In this document: piece after piece, positions 1-10,820 of the stretch
Layout of the letters: each line of letters begins with the position of its first letter
Numbering within the stretch: position 1 is the stretch's first letter
Origin: Charina bottae
Lineage: Eukaryota; Chordata; Lepidosauria; Squamata; Charinaidae
Reading direction: 5' to 3'
DNA length: 64,000 nt
NCBI GenBank assembly: GCA_023362775.1
Contig: JALMGJ010000002.1
Location: 59,359,914 to 59,423,913, forward strand
Program-made: the position numbers and the translations under genes
The notes under the pieces: generated by a model
The model's input: only the letters and a program-made list of their open reading frames with translations
Database searches by the model: none
Told to the model about the DNA's origin: nothing

Positions 1-44
1 TTGTTACTTTGATTTTTTTTAAAAAAAATACTATTTAAATAGTA

Positions 45-175
45 CCATCCTAAGATTGCACTCAAAACATGTATAAGTCTAGAAGGTATGTTCATTTTTA
101 CTACATTTATTCTTCCCCACAAACTCAAGTGCATTTTCATCCATCTGTCAATATCCCTTTGTATCTGGGTAAGAC
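45..175 (-). mobile_element. L1-like ORF2 fragment, antisense
   Basis: Read on the minus strand, this stretch gives a peptide with the pattern RDIDRW..LSLWGRINVVKMN, which resembles the segment after the reverse transcriptase core of L1 ORF2 (compare LLGRIATIKMNILPRFLYLF in the intact L1 of this window). The frame is short, has no start and runs out on both sides, so this is an old 5'- and 3'-truncated remnant. It could also come from a related Tx1/L1-superfamily element. Confidence is moderate because only about 40 codons are recognisable. Confidence 0.45.
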
Positions 176-549
176 AATATGAAATATTAATTTCTAATAA
201 CAAGATATTTTCCTAGGAATTAATACCCCTAATGTCATGCCAATAGACATCATGGTTCCTATTAATGTAAAAAAAATAGGATTTGTGTTTCGGGCTGATT
301 CAGTTGAATATTTGGAGGGATTTTTTTTAATATTGTGGAATCTTGAATCTTGAGGAAGTCTAAGAAATCTGTGGTTGGATGGAATTGATGAAATCCTTAA
401 AAAAAAAAGGTTAGAAGTTTAAAGAACAAAAAGCAATGTGAACTGGTACATGAACACGGTGGAAGCAAGCATGGTTTGAAAGGATAGGAAGGTATGGAGA
501 AATATTCTGAATGGTGTTGGTGCAAATTGGATTTAGCAATATTGCATTT
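176..549. other. AT-rich sequence, nothing recognised
   Basis: AT-rich sequence with short A and T runs. I see no reading frame, terminal repeat or RNA motif that I can name. Confidence 0.5.
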
Positions 550-850
550 TGTGGAGTCCTTGGTGCTCTCTGAGCCTTGTGTTTTTTTGCAGATGTTTCA
601 TTGCCAGACTAGGCAACATCTTCAGTGCAAAAAGGGAGTGGGGTTTGCTCTCTGTTTATATACAGTGGCTTGTCCTGCTTGTGTTGATGGGGGTGTTGTT
701 CTCTCCTTGGTGGTTCCTTGATTAGGCTGTTGCTTGCTGCTTGGTTGACTGAATTAATAGTTCCTTGATTAGGGTATTGTGTACTGTTTGATTGTTTGTC
801 TGGTGTTAATCCTGGTGTTAATCTTTGCATTTCTGGGTGTTGATTGCTGG
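550..850 (-). mobile_element. Penelope-like element terminal fragment
   Basis: This shares long stretches with the opposite-strand copy at 11282-11617: the block TGTGGAGTCCTTGGTG, a segment around GTTTCATTGCCAGACTAGGC, and the far end TCTTTGCATTTCTGGGTGTT. Read on the minus strand it contains CTGAAGATGTTGCCTAGTC followed by GAAAC, the core arrangement (CUGANGA, stem II, GAAA) of the hammerhead-like motifs known from Penelope-like element termini. No reverse transcriptase is present. The family assignment is inferred from these motifs; an alternative is a SINE-like repeat that carries the same motif. Confidence 0.55.
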
Positions 851-3800
851 TGAGGAAGTGTTCTGGTCTTACTCCTTTTCTGCACTTTGCATAATGTTAC
901 TTATCCTGAAACGAAATAGCATGAAGGAACTGTATGTATGAATGTTTTTTGCATTTTTTGTAACTTAACAAAATAGAGATTCTTCACATCAGATAGAATG
1001 CCTTATTTTAAAAAGTTTACTTTAAACCTTAAGTGTAGCTTGTATTTTCTTTTCTCCAACTATTCTACATTGTCACATACAAGTCAATGTAATGGGGGTG
1101 GGGGGGAAGAAACCTAGTAAAACGGCTGCATTATTCTAGCCTGCAATTTGGGTCAATGAATTATTAATTATTTGACTAGTATAACATCAGCTCTTCAGAA
1201 CTCAATATAAATGTAAAAAGCTCACCTTATCAGTCATAATCTAAGAAGCAGCAGTAATGCAATTCTTACCATTTAGCACTTTGTGGCATGATGAAAAGGA
1301 ATAGGATATTTGTTCGCTAAACTCTGAAATGTAACACAAAGTAAGGAAGTGTTTTTTCCCTCTCATCTGCAGAAATGTTGTAAAAAAGACCAATTTGTGT
1401 GGGTTTCACCGTATATTAAAAGGTGGAGATTTTTTGCAGAGAAGGATAGACTTGAGAAATGAGTGGACCTACATGAGATACTGTTTCTCTGAAAGAATCA
1501 AGTGAATATGCTTTGCAGCATCCTATTTATGAAGAAAATAAAAGATACAACCAAGAAAGACTCCAAACATACTAAACAATAAGAATACTGACCATAGTAA
1601 AATCAATGCTATGTAAGTAACTGTCAAATTTATTTTTATTTTTGGTTTTAAGTAGCTTATAATATAGATTTTACTTAGCTTTCTTGATATTTTCTATAGT
1701 TAATAAAAATGAAAACTTCCTTCCTACCTTCTTCTTATTAATGGAGTTTAGCAGAATCAAATTTTAGTTAATTTAGTCAAGTGGTAAAATTTCTTCAACT
1801 TTCAAACTGGAGATGGGTTGAGTAACAAAATAACTTACTCTTTATCAGTTTTCAGGCATTTCACTATTATTTCTTGTCATGAACTATTACATGAGGAATT
1901 AAACTTGCCGTTCTGTACCCAAATACCAGCGAGCAAGTCCCATTAATTTCAGTGGAACAGTAAGATTGTAAGATTGTTCAGCAAGTAAACAGCATATTTG
2001 TTTTCCAGTAAAATATAAAAATAATTTGATTTTTCATACCATCACACTTCTTTTCATTTTGTCACAGTGTGGTATGATAATATTGGGAGTGTAATGTTAA
2101 CAGCTTTCACTTTCTGTTGCTCTAATTGAATTTGTTTTTATGGAAGAAGAATCCAACAAATCTTACTATGTTTGTGAAAAAGAGTTGCTGATACTTATAA
2201 AAAATGCCTACCCACGAAACTTACAGGAATTGAACCATCCAAAGTGTAATGCTCTGAAACCAATTTTCTTTTAGTTTTTGAGTTCTTAAAGTGATACTCT
2301 TTCCATAACAGCTTTGGGAATGTCCAATGTATGGAAATACAAGCCCAACAAGAGAAAAAAAACAAATTATTTTTCGAATTTTCCCTTAAAAGCTCTATTT
2401 AGAAATGTGGCAAATTGAGGAAATTATGCAGTTGCTCAAAGTTAAAATATATAAGCTCATTTAGTTAGAGGAATATGTGAACAGCACTATTCAGTCCTCC
2501 TCTGATTTATAATATATGGTTATCCTCATGAAAAGGATTCTGATTTTTAAATTATGCTTAGTTTTATTGCCATTTTGTAAACTTGGAACTGATTGCTGTT
2601 TTTGGAAATTTTCACTCCACAGGAAAAGAAAATATTCTTTTTAATTCATTGTTGTATTCTAAAGCATTATGAATGTATTATGGAAAAAAATTCTTTCCGA
2701 AATAAATTCATAAATTGTATTGTATAATTTTGCAGTATTTTTCAACTCTGTGTTACTTTGAAACACACTGTAGTCCATTGCTTTCTCTTCTTTATATGTA
2801 TACAAGCTAAATGTAATTTTCTATTTAAAGAAAAGATTTGTAGATTCTCTTTTAGTATTTGATTCTTGATATCATGGTTTTCAGTCATAGTATTGACATT
2901 AAAAAACCAACCAATCAACCAACCTAGGTATTCAATCAGCGCAAGAAACAAAGTTCTATTTTCTTCTTTTACATTTTACATTTTTGACTTGCTAATTATA
3001 TATATGTTGCAGAAAGAACCATTTTTCTTCTGAAGATAAGTAATAAATGTTAATGTTTAAAAATGAAATTATGTGTTAGGATTATTTTTTTAATATGTTT
3101 TCAAAGAATGACAAGATCACTGTAATTAGAATACATTTCAGGTAGAATTCCCCCCCCCCCCGTCCATGCTACATGGGGGTTGATAGTGCCTTTTTATGCT
3201 AAAGGACAGGTATTGTAAACAAAAACTCAAAAACAAAACAAAAAACCCAGAAAAGTTATATACTAGCTTTGTTTCCTACTATATAATTCAGCAGCAGTTT
3301 GAAGTCAACTTAAAACCTTGACTATCTCAGCCACTCTTAAAGTAGCATTTTAGCAGAATATACTGTAGTTCAGATTTAGTAAAATGCTGCATGCAAATTA
3401 CAAAAAAAATGCTATAATGTAAAGCATATATGAAAGATTGTAGCATACAGAATTCTGGAGTATGGAATTAATGTTCTCTGCCCCCAGAAAACACTAATAT
3501 TTGGATACAGACTAGCTGGCTCAAGTTATGCCCCTTCATGAACAGGGAAAGTAATGAGAGGATAATTATAATTAAGCAACCATTAATTAACCAGTTAGTT
3601 ATAATTATTTCTAAATTCCCAGCACACATAGAGAGTATCTGTGAATCTATAGGCATCTCTTTCCATGTTTCATTGGCATGTGGCTGTCTAAGAGTCCAGA
3701 TACTTCCAAAACTTTTTAGAAGAACTGGTATTGAACAGACCCCCCCCCCTTTTTTTTCCCCAAGTGCAATACCAATAGGAGAATATGATTATCCATTTAG

Positions 3801-4112
3801 TATATAAGTTTTTTTGAAAATGACTTATTTACAATATTAAAAGTACTTTATAGTTGTATAGAACTTTATTCAACAATGAATAAAAAAGATCTAATGTTCA
3901 GCAGTAGAATAAAAAAAACCCCTTTTGTTCTTGTTAGTGAACAAAAAGAAAATTATATTATTTGAGAACTGGATTTTGATGTGTCTGCTCTACACAAGAG
4001 TCAATGTGGATATAGCCCAGAAGAAAGATCTCAACATGATCCAGAAAATGAATTTATCCATGTTTTAGAGGAAAGAAAATTAATGTTTTATAATATAATT
4101 ATAGTCTTAAGA

Positions 4113-4115
<3 letters not shown>
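851..4115. other. Unique-looking AT-rich sequence
   Basis: Over 3 kb of AT-rich sequence without a coding frame longer than about 90 codons and without a recognisable element. It has homopolymer runs (C-tracts near 3150 and 3729, T-runs) and scattered short repeats. The open frames here are ordinary for random AT-rich DNA and lack any family motif. Intronic or intergenic host DNA, or very old repeats, would look like this. Confidence 0.5.

Positions 4116-4167
<52 letters not shown>
4116..4167. repeat. (GATA)13 microsatellite
   Basis: Thirteen uninterrupted GATA units. A second, longer GATA array lies at 63504-63616. Confidence 0.98.
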
Positions 4168-4168
<1 letters not shown>

Positions 4169-4712
4169 AAAATATTTGTTACTGTATGTAGGAAATGCAT
4201 AGTACTCTTACATAAAATATGTTTAAAATTTAAGAAATCATAAAGTTTAATATAATAGTTAATTGAAGTATTGAACTATTTAAAGTACCAATATAAATAG
4301 AAATTTAATATCAAGAAAAAAGTAGCATCAGATACCTAAATTTGGAGTTAAGAAAATATACAACATATATTACATGAACATTCAAGGAAAGTTCCATTTA
4401 TATTTGATTCTTCCCAGACATACTATATTATACTTACCAAAGTAAATGTAATAACAGTAATGTTATAATTATCCCAAAGAGATGCTTTTGGAAGTAAGGG
4501 GGCAGGGGACTTATCCAGTGATTAGAATGTATGGGTCTCTGGTTTTAAAAATATCTGAAAAGGTAACAAGATGTGTATTACCTTATATAGAGACATAATG
4601 CTATTTTGTTGTGAAAAAAAGTTAAATGTGTTTTTATTGAAATTAGCTATTCTCTCTAAAGGAAACTAATTCTCTTTTTTATTAGAATGGCTGAACATAA
4701 CACAGTGTATGT

Positions 4713-4761
4713 GTTTATATAGCTATTGCTATATTGTTTATATAGCAATAGCTATATAAAC
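4713..4761. repeat. Perfect 21-bp inverted repeat
   Basis: Left arm 4713-4733 and right arm 4741-4761 are exact reverse complements, separated by the 7-nt loop TTGTTTA. A partial extra copy of the right arm follows near 4775-4790. The arms are AT-rich (GTTTATATAGC...), so this may be a cruciform-prone AT palindrome rather than a functional RNA hairpin. Confidence 0.9.
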
Positions 4762-5959
4762 TATATAGATTATATAGCAATAGCTACTAAAGCAACAGGC
4801 AGAAGTATAAACTTGTTTTATGGAGATGAACAAACTGAATTGTTTGGGAGAATAAAAATGTAACATTTCTTAAAACTGATCCACTTGCTTAGTGTTGAGC
4901 AATGTCAACAACTAGAAGTAAAATTGTAGACTCAAAATATGAATCTACAGTTTTATACAATTTATAGTATTGCTTCGTACGAGATAGAACTGTTAATTGC
5001 TGTATGCTGTAGTTAAGCACATTTGTTGTTTTTTTGCCATCAAAGAAACAGGAAATATTGAAAGCTAAAAACAGCCTGTTAGATAGAAAATGGTTTACAA
5101 AAGAAGTGAACAACAATTCACATGCAAGAAAACCCTTGATTTTTCCTCTAAAAAGGCAACCTAAGGACAGAAATAAATGGTCAATTTTCCCATGATCATT
5201 GCTTAATGGTGCAGAATATCTTGGAAATAATTTTTTAGTCCACAGATTTCAAGTGAGGAAAACCTTGTCCTGAAAGAAATCATTTATGAGGAAAATAAAT
5301 TCATTCTGTTCTTCAAAAAGTGAAGACCCCCACCACATTTTTGGGGCTTTCAGATTTCTTTTTGTGTATTTCCCCATGTCTTTAAACACACCCTATTATT
5401 ACTAGACTCAGAACCTGAAGTCCTTTCAATTCTTGATAGTTTAAGTATTTTTTTCCTTCATTCAACTAACAGTAATGTTAATTCAATCAAATTCAGAGGA
5501 AAGCTATCATAATTTTTAGCTTTGGAGCTAGGAGATTTGGAACTCCGTGTTGAATTTACTAATAATCATTTTTAAAAATTATGTTTTTTATGAAAGAAAA
5601 CAAACATTCAAAAAGGTTCCCTTTTTCTGTTTTACTCCAAATTTGCATTTTTATCATATGCCAGGTATTACTATGGTGCTAGTGGTAAAGATAATCACAG
5701 GGATTATTAAAACTATGTAAATATTCATTCTTTATGTTTGTGTGTACAATTCTAACCACAAATATTACACTTATTTATAATTACCAACAGTTACATGCCA
5801 TCTACTCATATGATTCTTGGCATCTTTCACTAAACTGAAGTCAAAATACCACCACCCCCCGTATAAAAAGTAAGAACTTTTCCTGTCTTAATTGAAATAT
5901 TCCTGTCAGAATGCCATGTAGAAAAGTGCATTCATCCATTTCCTGAAGAATAAAAGGAC
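4762..5959. other. Unique-looking AT-rich sequence
   Basis: No coding frame, RNA gene or repeat recognised apart from the short imperfect repeat next to the palindrome. Confidence 0.5.
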
Positions 5960-6156
5960 TGTGATGGAATGTGAGGGTGACCTTGGAAGATGGGTGGGGG
6001 GGCAGAAATGCCGCCTAGGGAATGATCAGATAAAAGAGAAAGGAGCCCGCAACAAAGTAACAGCCAGAGAAAGAAACTTAGGGAGGACCCGCCCTAACTT
6101 CTCAGGCGGTAAATAGGGAGGACGGAAGATTTTTACTTCGAGACTTGCAAGATTGA
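5960..6156 (+). mobile_element. Partial LTR, sense, arm of an inverted LTR pair
   Basis: It begins TGTGATGGAATGTGAGGG and continues through GATCAGATAAAAGAGAAAGG and GGCGGTAAATAGGGAGG, matching in order the complement of the LTR at 6157-6559 and the solo LTR at 10192-10461. It stops after AGACTTGCAAGATT, before the polyadenylation signal and the GGGCTGACA end seen in the other copies. It is therefore a 3'-truncated LTR joined head-on to an inverted complete one. No retroviral genes are present. Confidence 0.7.
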
Positions 6157-6559
6157 TGTCAGCCCTCCCAGGTAAACCAGACAGGAAACATGACGAGATG
6201 AGCTAATTCTACTTTCGAAGAGTAGAACCAAGAATAGAACCAAGTAGAACCAGCAAGGACTCCACTAATTCTACTTTATTGTAAGGCTACATTAACAGAA
6301 CCTTGCAAATCTGAAAGTACAAATCTCCCACTCTCTTTATTTACCACCTGAGTAGTTAGGGCGGGTCCTTCCTAAATTTCATTCTCTGGCCGTTACTCTG
6401 TTGTGGGCTCCTTTCTCTTTTATCTGATCGTTCCCTAGGCGGCATCTCTTCCCTCCATGTTAGTTGCTGTGTTGTGGGCTCCTTTCTATTTTATCTGATC
6501 ATTCTCTAGGTGGCAACTCGTCCCCCTGTGTTCCAAGGTCACCCTCACATTCCATCACA
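6157..6559 (-). mobile_element. LTR, antisense, second arm of inverted pair
   Basis: On the minus strand it runs from TGTGATGG to GGGCTGACA (TG...CA ends) with an AATAAA polyadenylation signal about two thirds along. The U3 part contains a direct duplication of about 80 bp around TTTATCTGATCRTTCYCTAGG, resembling a duplicated enhancer, and there is an extra block with repeated TAGAACCAAG units. The outer flanks of the pair are AGGAC and AGGAT, four of five bases alike, consistent with a decayed 5-bp duplication around the whole pair. Only LTR sequence is present; no gag, pol or env remains. Confidence 0.7.
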
Positions 6560-6569
6560 AGGATAGAGA

Positions 6570-7190
6570 TCAACCTGACCTCAGGGGCATGCTGTTCCAG
6601 AATAATGGGGCTGCTACTGAGAATACCGTTCTCTGGATCCTGCCTACCCACTCTTTTGCAAAATGGGCACATATAACATTCTTTTCCTGTTATACCATTT
6701 CAGGTGGGTGGCCTAAACTATGAATTGGGCCCCAAAGCCTACTGACCACTAGTGCCGCTCCTCAAAGTAGGTGAAATTGTCTAGTGCCAGGCAGCAAATG
6801 GCAGCTGTATTCTGTACCAGCTGAAGTTTCCAAGTTATCTTCAAGAGCAATCCCACATAACATGAATTACATGGCAGGAATCACCATCTTTATCATGAGT
6901 CACTGTCTTTAGCACCCCTGAGTTGGGAAGAGGCACAACTGGCAGACTTCTGTTCTAGCAGAAGTTGTAAATCCAGAAGAAGCCCATATTGTACACCAAC
7001 CCCCTCAGGGGATATGCAGTCCCATTTAGAGTAACTGTTGGAATGTGCATGGAACCAAAGGGTTTTATTCCTTTCTCTTGGTACCCAGTTGAGGTCTGTT
7101 TTCTCCATCTAGTCTCTCAGGCGCCGGGTCAGAACTTTCACTGCATATCTTGCTTATTCTGGGATAGAAATTTAAGGGACCATCAGTTTA
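6570..7190 (-). mobile_element. Old L2-clade LINE fragment, antisense
   Basis: On the minus strand the text follows the L2 3' half seen better at 38206-40017: the segment for 'LLLEQ..ASC...R', then the 'CNYMLCGIALED..GN' region, the 'LVQNTAAIC' segment, and the region encoding 'RAFSVVAP'. Reading frames are shattered. The opposing-strand ORFs are not genes. Confidence is limited by the strong divergence. Confidence 0.6.
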
Positions 7191-7985
7191 GTCATTCTTA
7201 AAATATATTTGGACAAAAATACAATAGTTCTTCTGCCCTATATTTAAATATTTAGTTAATATATATTCCCATCAAATATAGCACAAAATAATGGAGGAAG
7301 ATGCAAAATAAGAGCTTCCTCAAGTTAAAACTGAAGGTACCTTTTGTTCCACCCAAAGGAAAATAAATATTTATTACAATCAGAGAAAAACTATTCCTAG
7401 AATATAGCCTTGCTATTAAATTACTCTGGCAACTTCCAGTGTAATTTGCTCTATATCAAGCCTATGCTTTTGATTTATTAGAATAGCCCATCTACCTGCA
7501 GGACCACCTTTACTAAATATTTTCGTTGCTGGCAATATCCAAGAAATATCACCTTCGAGCTGCATTTTATCAATTTCTGCATAAGTGGATGTAGTAAAAT
7601 AATGGAGCAACAGTTAGTCAGAAGTAACTAATTCCTTTGACTTCTCTAGGGCTGTTCAAAACAAGACTGACAAATGTGTCTCCTTGATTTCATTGAGTCT
7701 ACCCAAAACATGACTTCATTGATTCACTGTCAAGTTTCCAAAATTAGACTGAAAGTCCTTGAAATGTTCTACAAAATACATTTAAAACTGATCAAGCAAA
7801 TAACACTTGTTCTTATTAGTGTCTGTCACTTGTGACAGAATCTAAATATTATAATGCATCATGTTCTGTGCAAGAATAATGTTTCTGTGGTTACTAAGTT
7901 TCTTCTCTCAAATTATCTTTCACGCTTGAAATAAATGTATAGCAGACTTTCGAAAGAAAAATGGTTTTACACATTGTCTTACTGG
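7191..7985. other. No recognised feature
   Basis: AT-rich sequence, no coding frame or element recognised. It ends at the 13-bp duplication ATTGTTAGGAAGT (7986-7998) that flanks the next insertion. Confidence 0.5.
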
Positions 7986-7998
7986 ATTGTTAGGAAGT

Positions 7999-8185
7999 TT
8001 TTGTTGCTTATTCGTTCAGTCGATTCCCACTCTTCATGGCTTCATGGACCAGCCCACGCCAGAGCTTCCTGTTGGCCGTTGCCACCCCCAGCTCCCCCAT
8101 GGTTGAGTCCGTCACCTCCAGAATATCATCCATCCATCTTGCCCTTGGTCGGCCCCTCTTCCTTTTGCCTTCCACTTTCCCTAGC
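7999..8185 (-). mobile_element. 5'-truncated RTE LINE insertion (187 bp)
   Basis: The two sides carry an exact 13-bp target-site duplication, ATTGTTAGGAAGT, at 7986-7998 and 8186-8198. The insert is the reverse complement of an RTE-clade 3' end: TTATTCGTTCAGTCG at its left is the 3' terminus, and the minus strand encodes a fragment like LGKVEGKRKRGRPRARWMDD, closely matching the copy at 23118-25499. Exact duplications indicate a fairly young, extremely 5'-truncated insertion by target-primed reverse transcription. Confidence 0.88.
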
Positions 8186-8198
8186 ATTGTTAGGAAGT

Positions 8199-8830
8199 AG
8201 ATAGTGGCATATTAATAGCATCTTTACTTTGGGACCATTTTAGACAATTCTGCTATTTCAAGAATATTTAGTATGCAAGTGTCTGCAGCCATCTTGATAG
8301 TAATTCTAAGTAATGCAACTTTAAGTTGCCTTTGTGTTTTCTATTTTCTTTGGATTTAAAAATGTATGTTTGTGTGTTTGTGTATCATTTTCAACTTTTT
8401 GATTATTTTTTAATCATTAGTTTACAGCAAAAAATGATCACACTTTTAGTTTCTTTTATTCAATATGCTAAAGCTATATACATCTTTTGAATACTTCCCA
8501 TCCTGAGTGATCCTTACTGTGTAGTCAGTGATTTAACCATATCACATCTGCAGTTTACAGAGAGCAATTTTGTTTATGGTCAGTTCTAAGAAAGAAATTT
8601 GAAAAGTTTTGAAGGTTTGAAAATGATAAAAACACAATTTTTAAAAGGTCATATTCAGAGTTGTTATTCCTTAACAAAAGTCCACAAAAATAAATTTTAA
8701 AGCCCAATATTTCTTTATAATTTCTACAATTTTATATTTTTTCTGACATCCTTCCAACAAATCTAAGAAACAGTCTATCCCATTCCATGTATTTGAAATA
8801 GCTTGTAGCTTTTCTTTTTTTGTTTGTTTA
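8199..8830. other. No recognised feature
   Basis: AT-rich sequence without recognisable genes or repeats. Confidence 0.5.
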
Positions 8831-8840
8831 CAACATATAT

Positions 8841-9051
8841 TTTGTGTGTGCGCCTTTTAGTCAGAGTTGATTCGTCCCTGCAATTTTCTTGGCAAGATTT
8901 CAGAAGTGGTTTGCCATTGCCTTCTTCCTAGGGCTGAGAGAGAGTGACTGGCCCAGGGTCACCCAGCTGGCTTTGTCCCTAAGACGGGACTAGAACTCAC
9001 AGTCTCCCGGTTTCTAGCCTGATGCCTTAACCACTACACTAAACTGTCTCT
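8841..9051 (-). mobile_element. Sauria-type SINE, RTE-tailed form
   Basis: On the minus strand it begins with a tRNA-like head (AGTGTAGTGGTTAAGGC as box A region, GAGTTCTAGTCC as box B region), continues with GGGTGACCCTGGGCCAGTC and CTCTCTCAGCCCTAGGAAG, and ends with a tail resembling the RTE 3' end (CAATGGCAAACCACTTCTG ... AATCAACTCTGACTAAAAG). The 9-bp duplication CAACATATA lies at 8831-8839 and 9052-9060. RNA polymerase III transcription and mobilisation by the RTE machinery are inferred from the head and tail. Confidence 0.88.
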
Positions 9052-9060
9052 CAACATATA

Positions 9061-10186
9061 CTTATAGCCTCTCAATATATATTTCCTTGAAGTTCCTGGT
9101 GGTCTTTTGACAGTTACAGTTACAGGAACTATTTCTATTACTGACATTAATTTTCATAATTTTCTTTCACTGTTTTCAGCTTTGATGTAATACAGATTTC
9201 CCAGATTGTTCCTTCATTTCAGCTAAGGATACTGGTTGCAGTACCTGGCAACATAACTCTGAAAAGTTATAATCCTAGGAAATACCAATGTCCTTTTCTT
9301 CCCTTTCCTTTTGTTCTGTAAAGGAAAACAAGCTCTAGATACAAAGTGTTGGATCTTCTCTGAGAGCAAAGAGCATCTGCTTGGCTATAATAATTGTCCC
9401 AAGCCTACAGACTTTTATCTCTCTGTGATAATATAACATCTGGTTTGGCCCTAGGAGAAAGTATTTTCTCAAAGTAACAAATTGTTTTGGGAATTGAAGG
9501 GGAAGGTAGGAGGCATAGCAGCAAAATAGAAAGAAGAAAGAAGCACTATCATTTATTCCTAGGTTGTTACCTATTGTAGGATAATCTGAAGCAGTTTACA
9601 GAGCATATATTTTAGTTGATTTTCTATGAAGTAGTTTATCTTGGAGCAGCATGCAATTTGGGGATGAAGTCTGGAATTGTAAAACTTGTTTTTTTTTTAA
9701 CTTTAACCAATGGCACTGCAGTGAAAATTAATTAACAGGGCTATGCAAAGCATTTGGAAGTGCTATTTTGCAAAGCTCATTGGCACAGGTGAAGCATCCC
9801 TCCTTGAAACAGCTGTGTCGTCCAGAAGGCTCCGTGTGGCTGTTTCCAAAGCTTTTCCAGTTGCTTCACATGTGCAACCATTCCACTTTGCTGGTAATCT
9901 CAACGGAAGTATTATATGTGCATGCACATGATCTGACCTGCCAGAGGACTGCAGAAGGCTTAATTTCGGCAATGTAACTTTAGAACTTTTTGCAGCACTT
10001 AGGAAGTGGTCAGATGGTGAAATAGTGTCCCTCCCGGAGGCCTCCTCCTCACCCTCCTCATCTTTGGAAGAAAACAAAATTTGACTGCTTGGTGTGATAG
10101 GGAAGGCTACATGTATCCTAGGTACCATAGTTTACTACCCATCTTATTTTTAAAAAGGTTAATTTCATATTACATTTCTACCTGAA
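9061..10186. other. Mostly unique sequence with one unexplained 121-codon frame
   Basis: No repeat is recognised. The minus-strand open frame 9763-10128 encodes 121 aa with an acidic patch (KDEEGEEEASGRD) but no domain I recognise, and two plus-strand frames overlap it, so it is probably chance. It has no visible splice context or Kozak support that would make it a gene. Confidence 0.4.
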
Positions 10187-10191
10187 GCCTC

Positions 10192-10461
10192 TGTCAGCCC
10201 TCCCAGATAAACCAGACAGGAAACACAATGAGATGAGCTAATTCTACTTTATTGTAAGGCTACATTAACAGACTCTTGCAAGTCTGAAAGTACAAATCTC
10301 CTGTCCTCCCTATTTACCGCCTGAGTAGTTAGAGTGCATCCTTCCTAAGTTTCTTTCTCTGACCATTAAGCAGCTGCAGGCTCCTCCCTCTTTTATCTGA
10401 TTGTTCCCTAGGCAGCATCTCTTCCCCTCATCCCTCAGGGTTATTCCCACATACCATTACA
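10192..10461 (-). mobile_element. Solo LTR (270 bp) with 5-bp duplication
   Basis: On the minus strand the element reads TGTAATGGTATGTGGG ... GGGAGGGCTGACA, with TG/CA ends and an AATAAA signal in CTTACAATAAAGTAG. The flanks carry an exact 5-bp duplication GCCTC (10187-10191 and 10462-10466). It is colinear with the LTR at 6157-6559. No internal region is present, so it is a solo LTR left by recombination between two LTRs. A 5-bp duplication fits several retroelement groups and does not decide between an endogenous retrovirus and a Gypsy-type element. Confidence 0.85.
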
Positions 10462-10488
10462 GCCTCCTCCCTCTCCCATTGCTTAGAG

Positions 10489-10750
10489 CAGGGCTTTCCA
10501 AAGTCTTTCCCGCGGCGACACACCAACCGGCGTTGGTGTGTCGCCACGGGAAAACCCGGAAGTGCAGCAGCACGCAAAAACCTGGAAGCGCTGCTGCTGC
10601 TTTCAGGTTTTGCGCACTGCAGTTGGTGTGTCGCCGCAGGAAAACCCGGAAGCGCTGATGATGATCAGCGCTTCCGGGTTGTGTGGCAACACACCAGACT
10701 GTGTGTGGTGACACACTTTTGTGTCGCGACACACAGTTTGGAAAGCTCTG
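10489..10750 (-). mobile_element. CpG-rich hAT miniature element, copy 1
   Basis: Termini CAGGGCTTTCCAAA and TTTGGAAAGCTCTG are imperfect inverted repeats, flanked by the 8-bp duplication GCTTAGAG / GCCTAGAG (one mismatch). The interior has multiple GTGTGTCGCC-type subterminal repeats, three CCGGAAG motifs and a perfect 14-bp inverted repeat with a 4-nt loop (10514-10545). No transposase is encoded, so it depends on a hAT transposase elsewhere. Orientation is set by the end bearing the GTGTCGCGACAC motif, here at the right. Confidence 0.9.
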
Positions 10751-10820
10751 GCCTAGAGGAAGAAGAATCAAGAGGCCTGTGGCAGATGTGGCAAGGGCAG
10801 ACCTAATTGAAAATCAAGAC

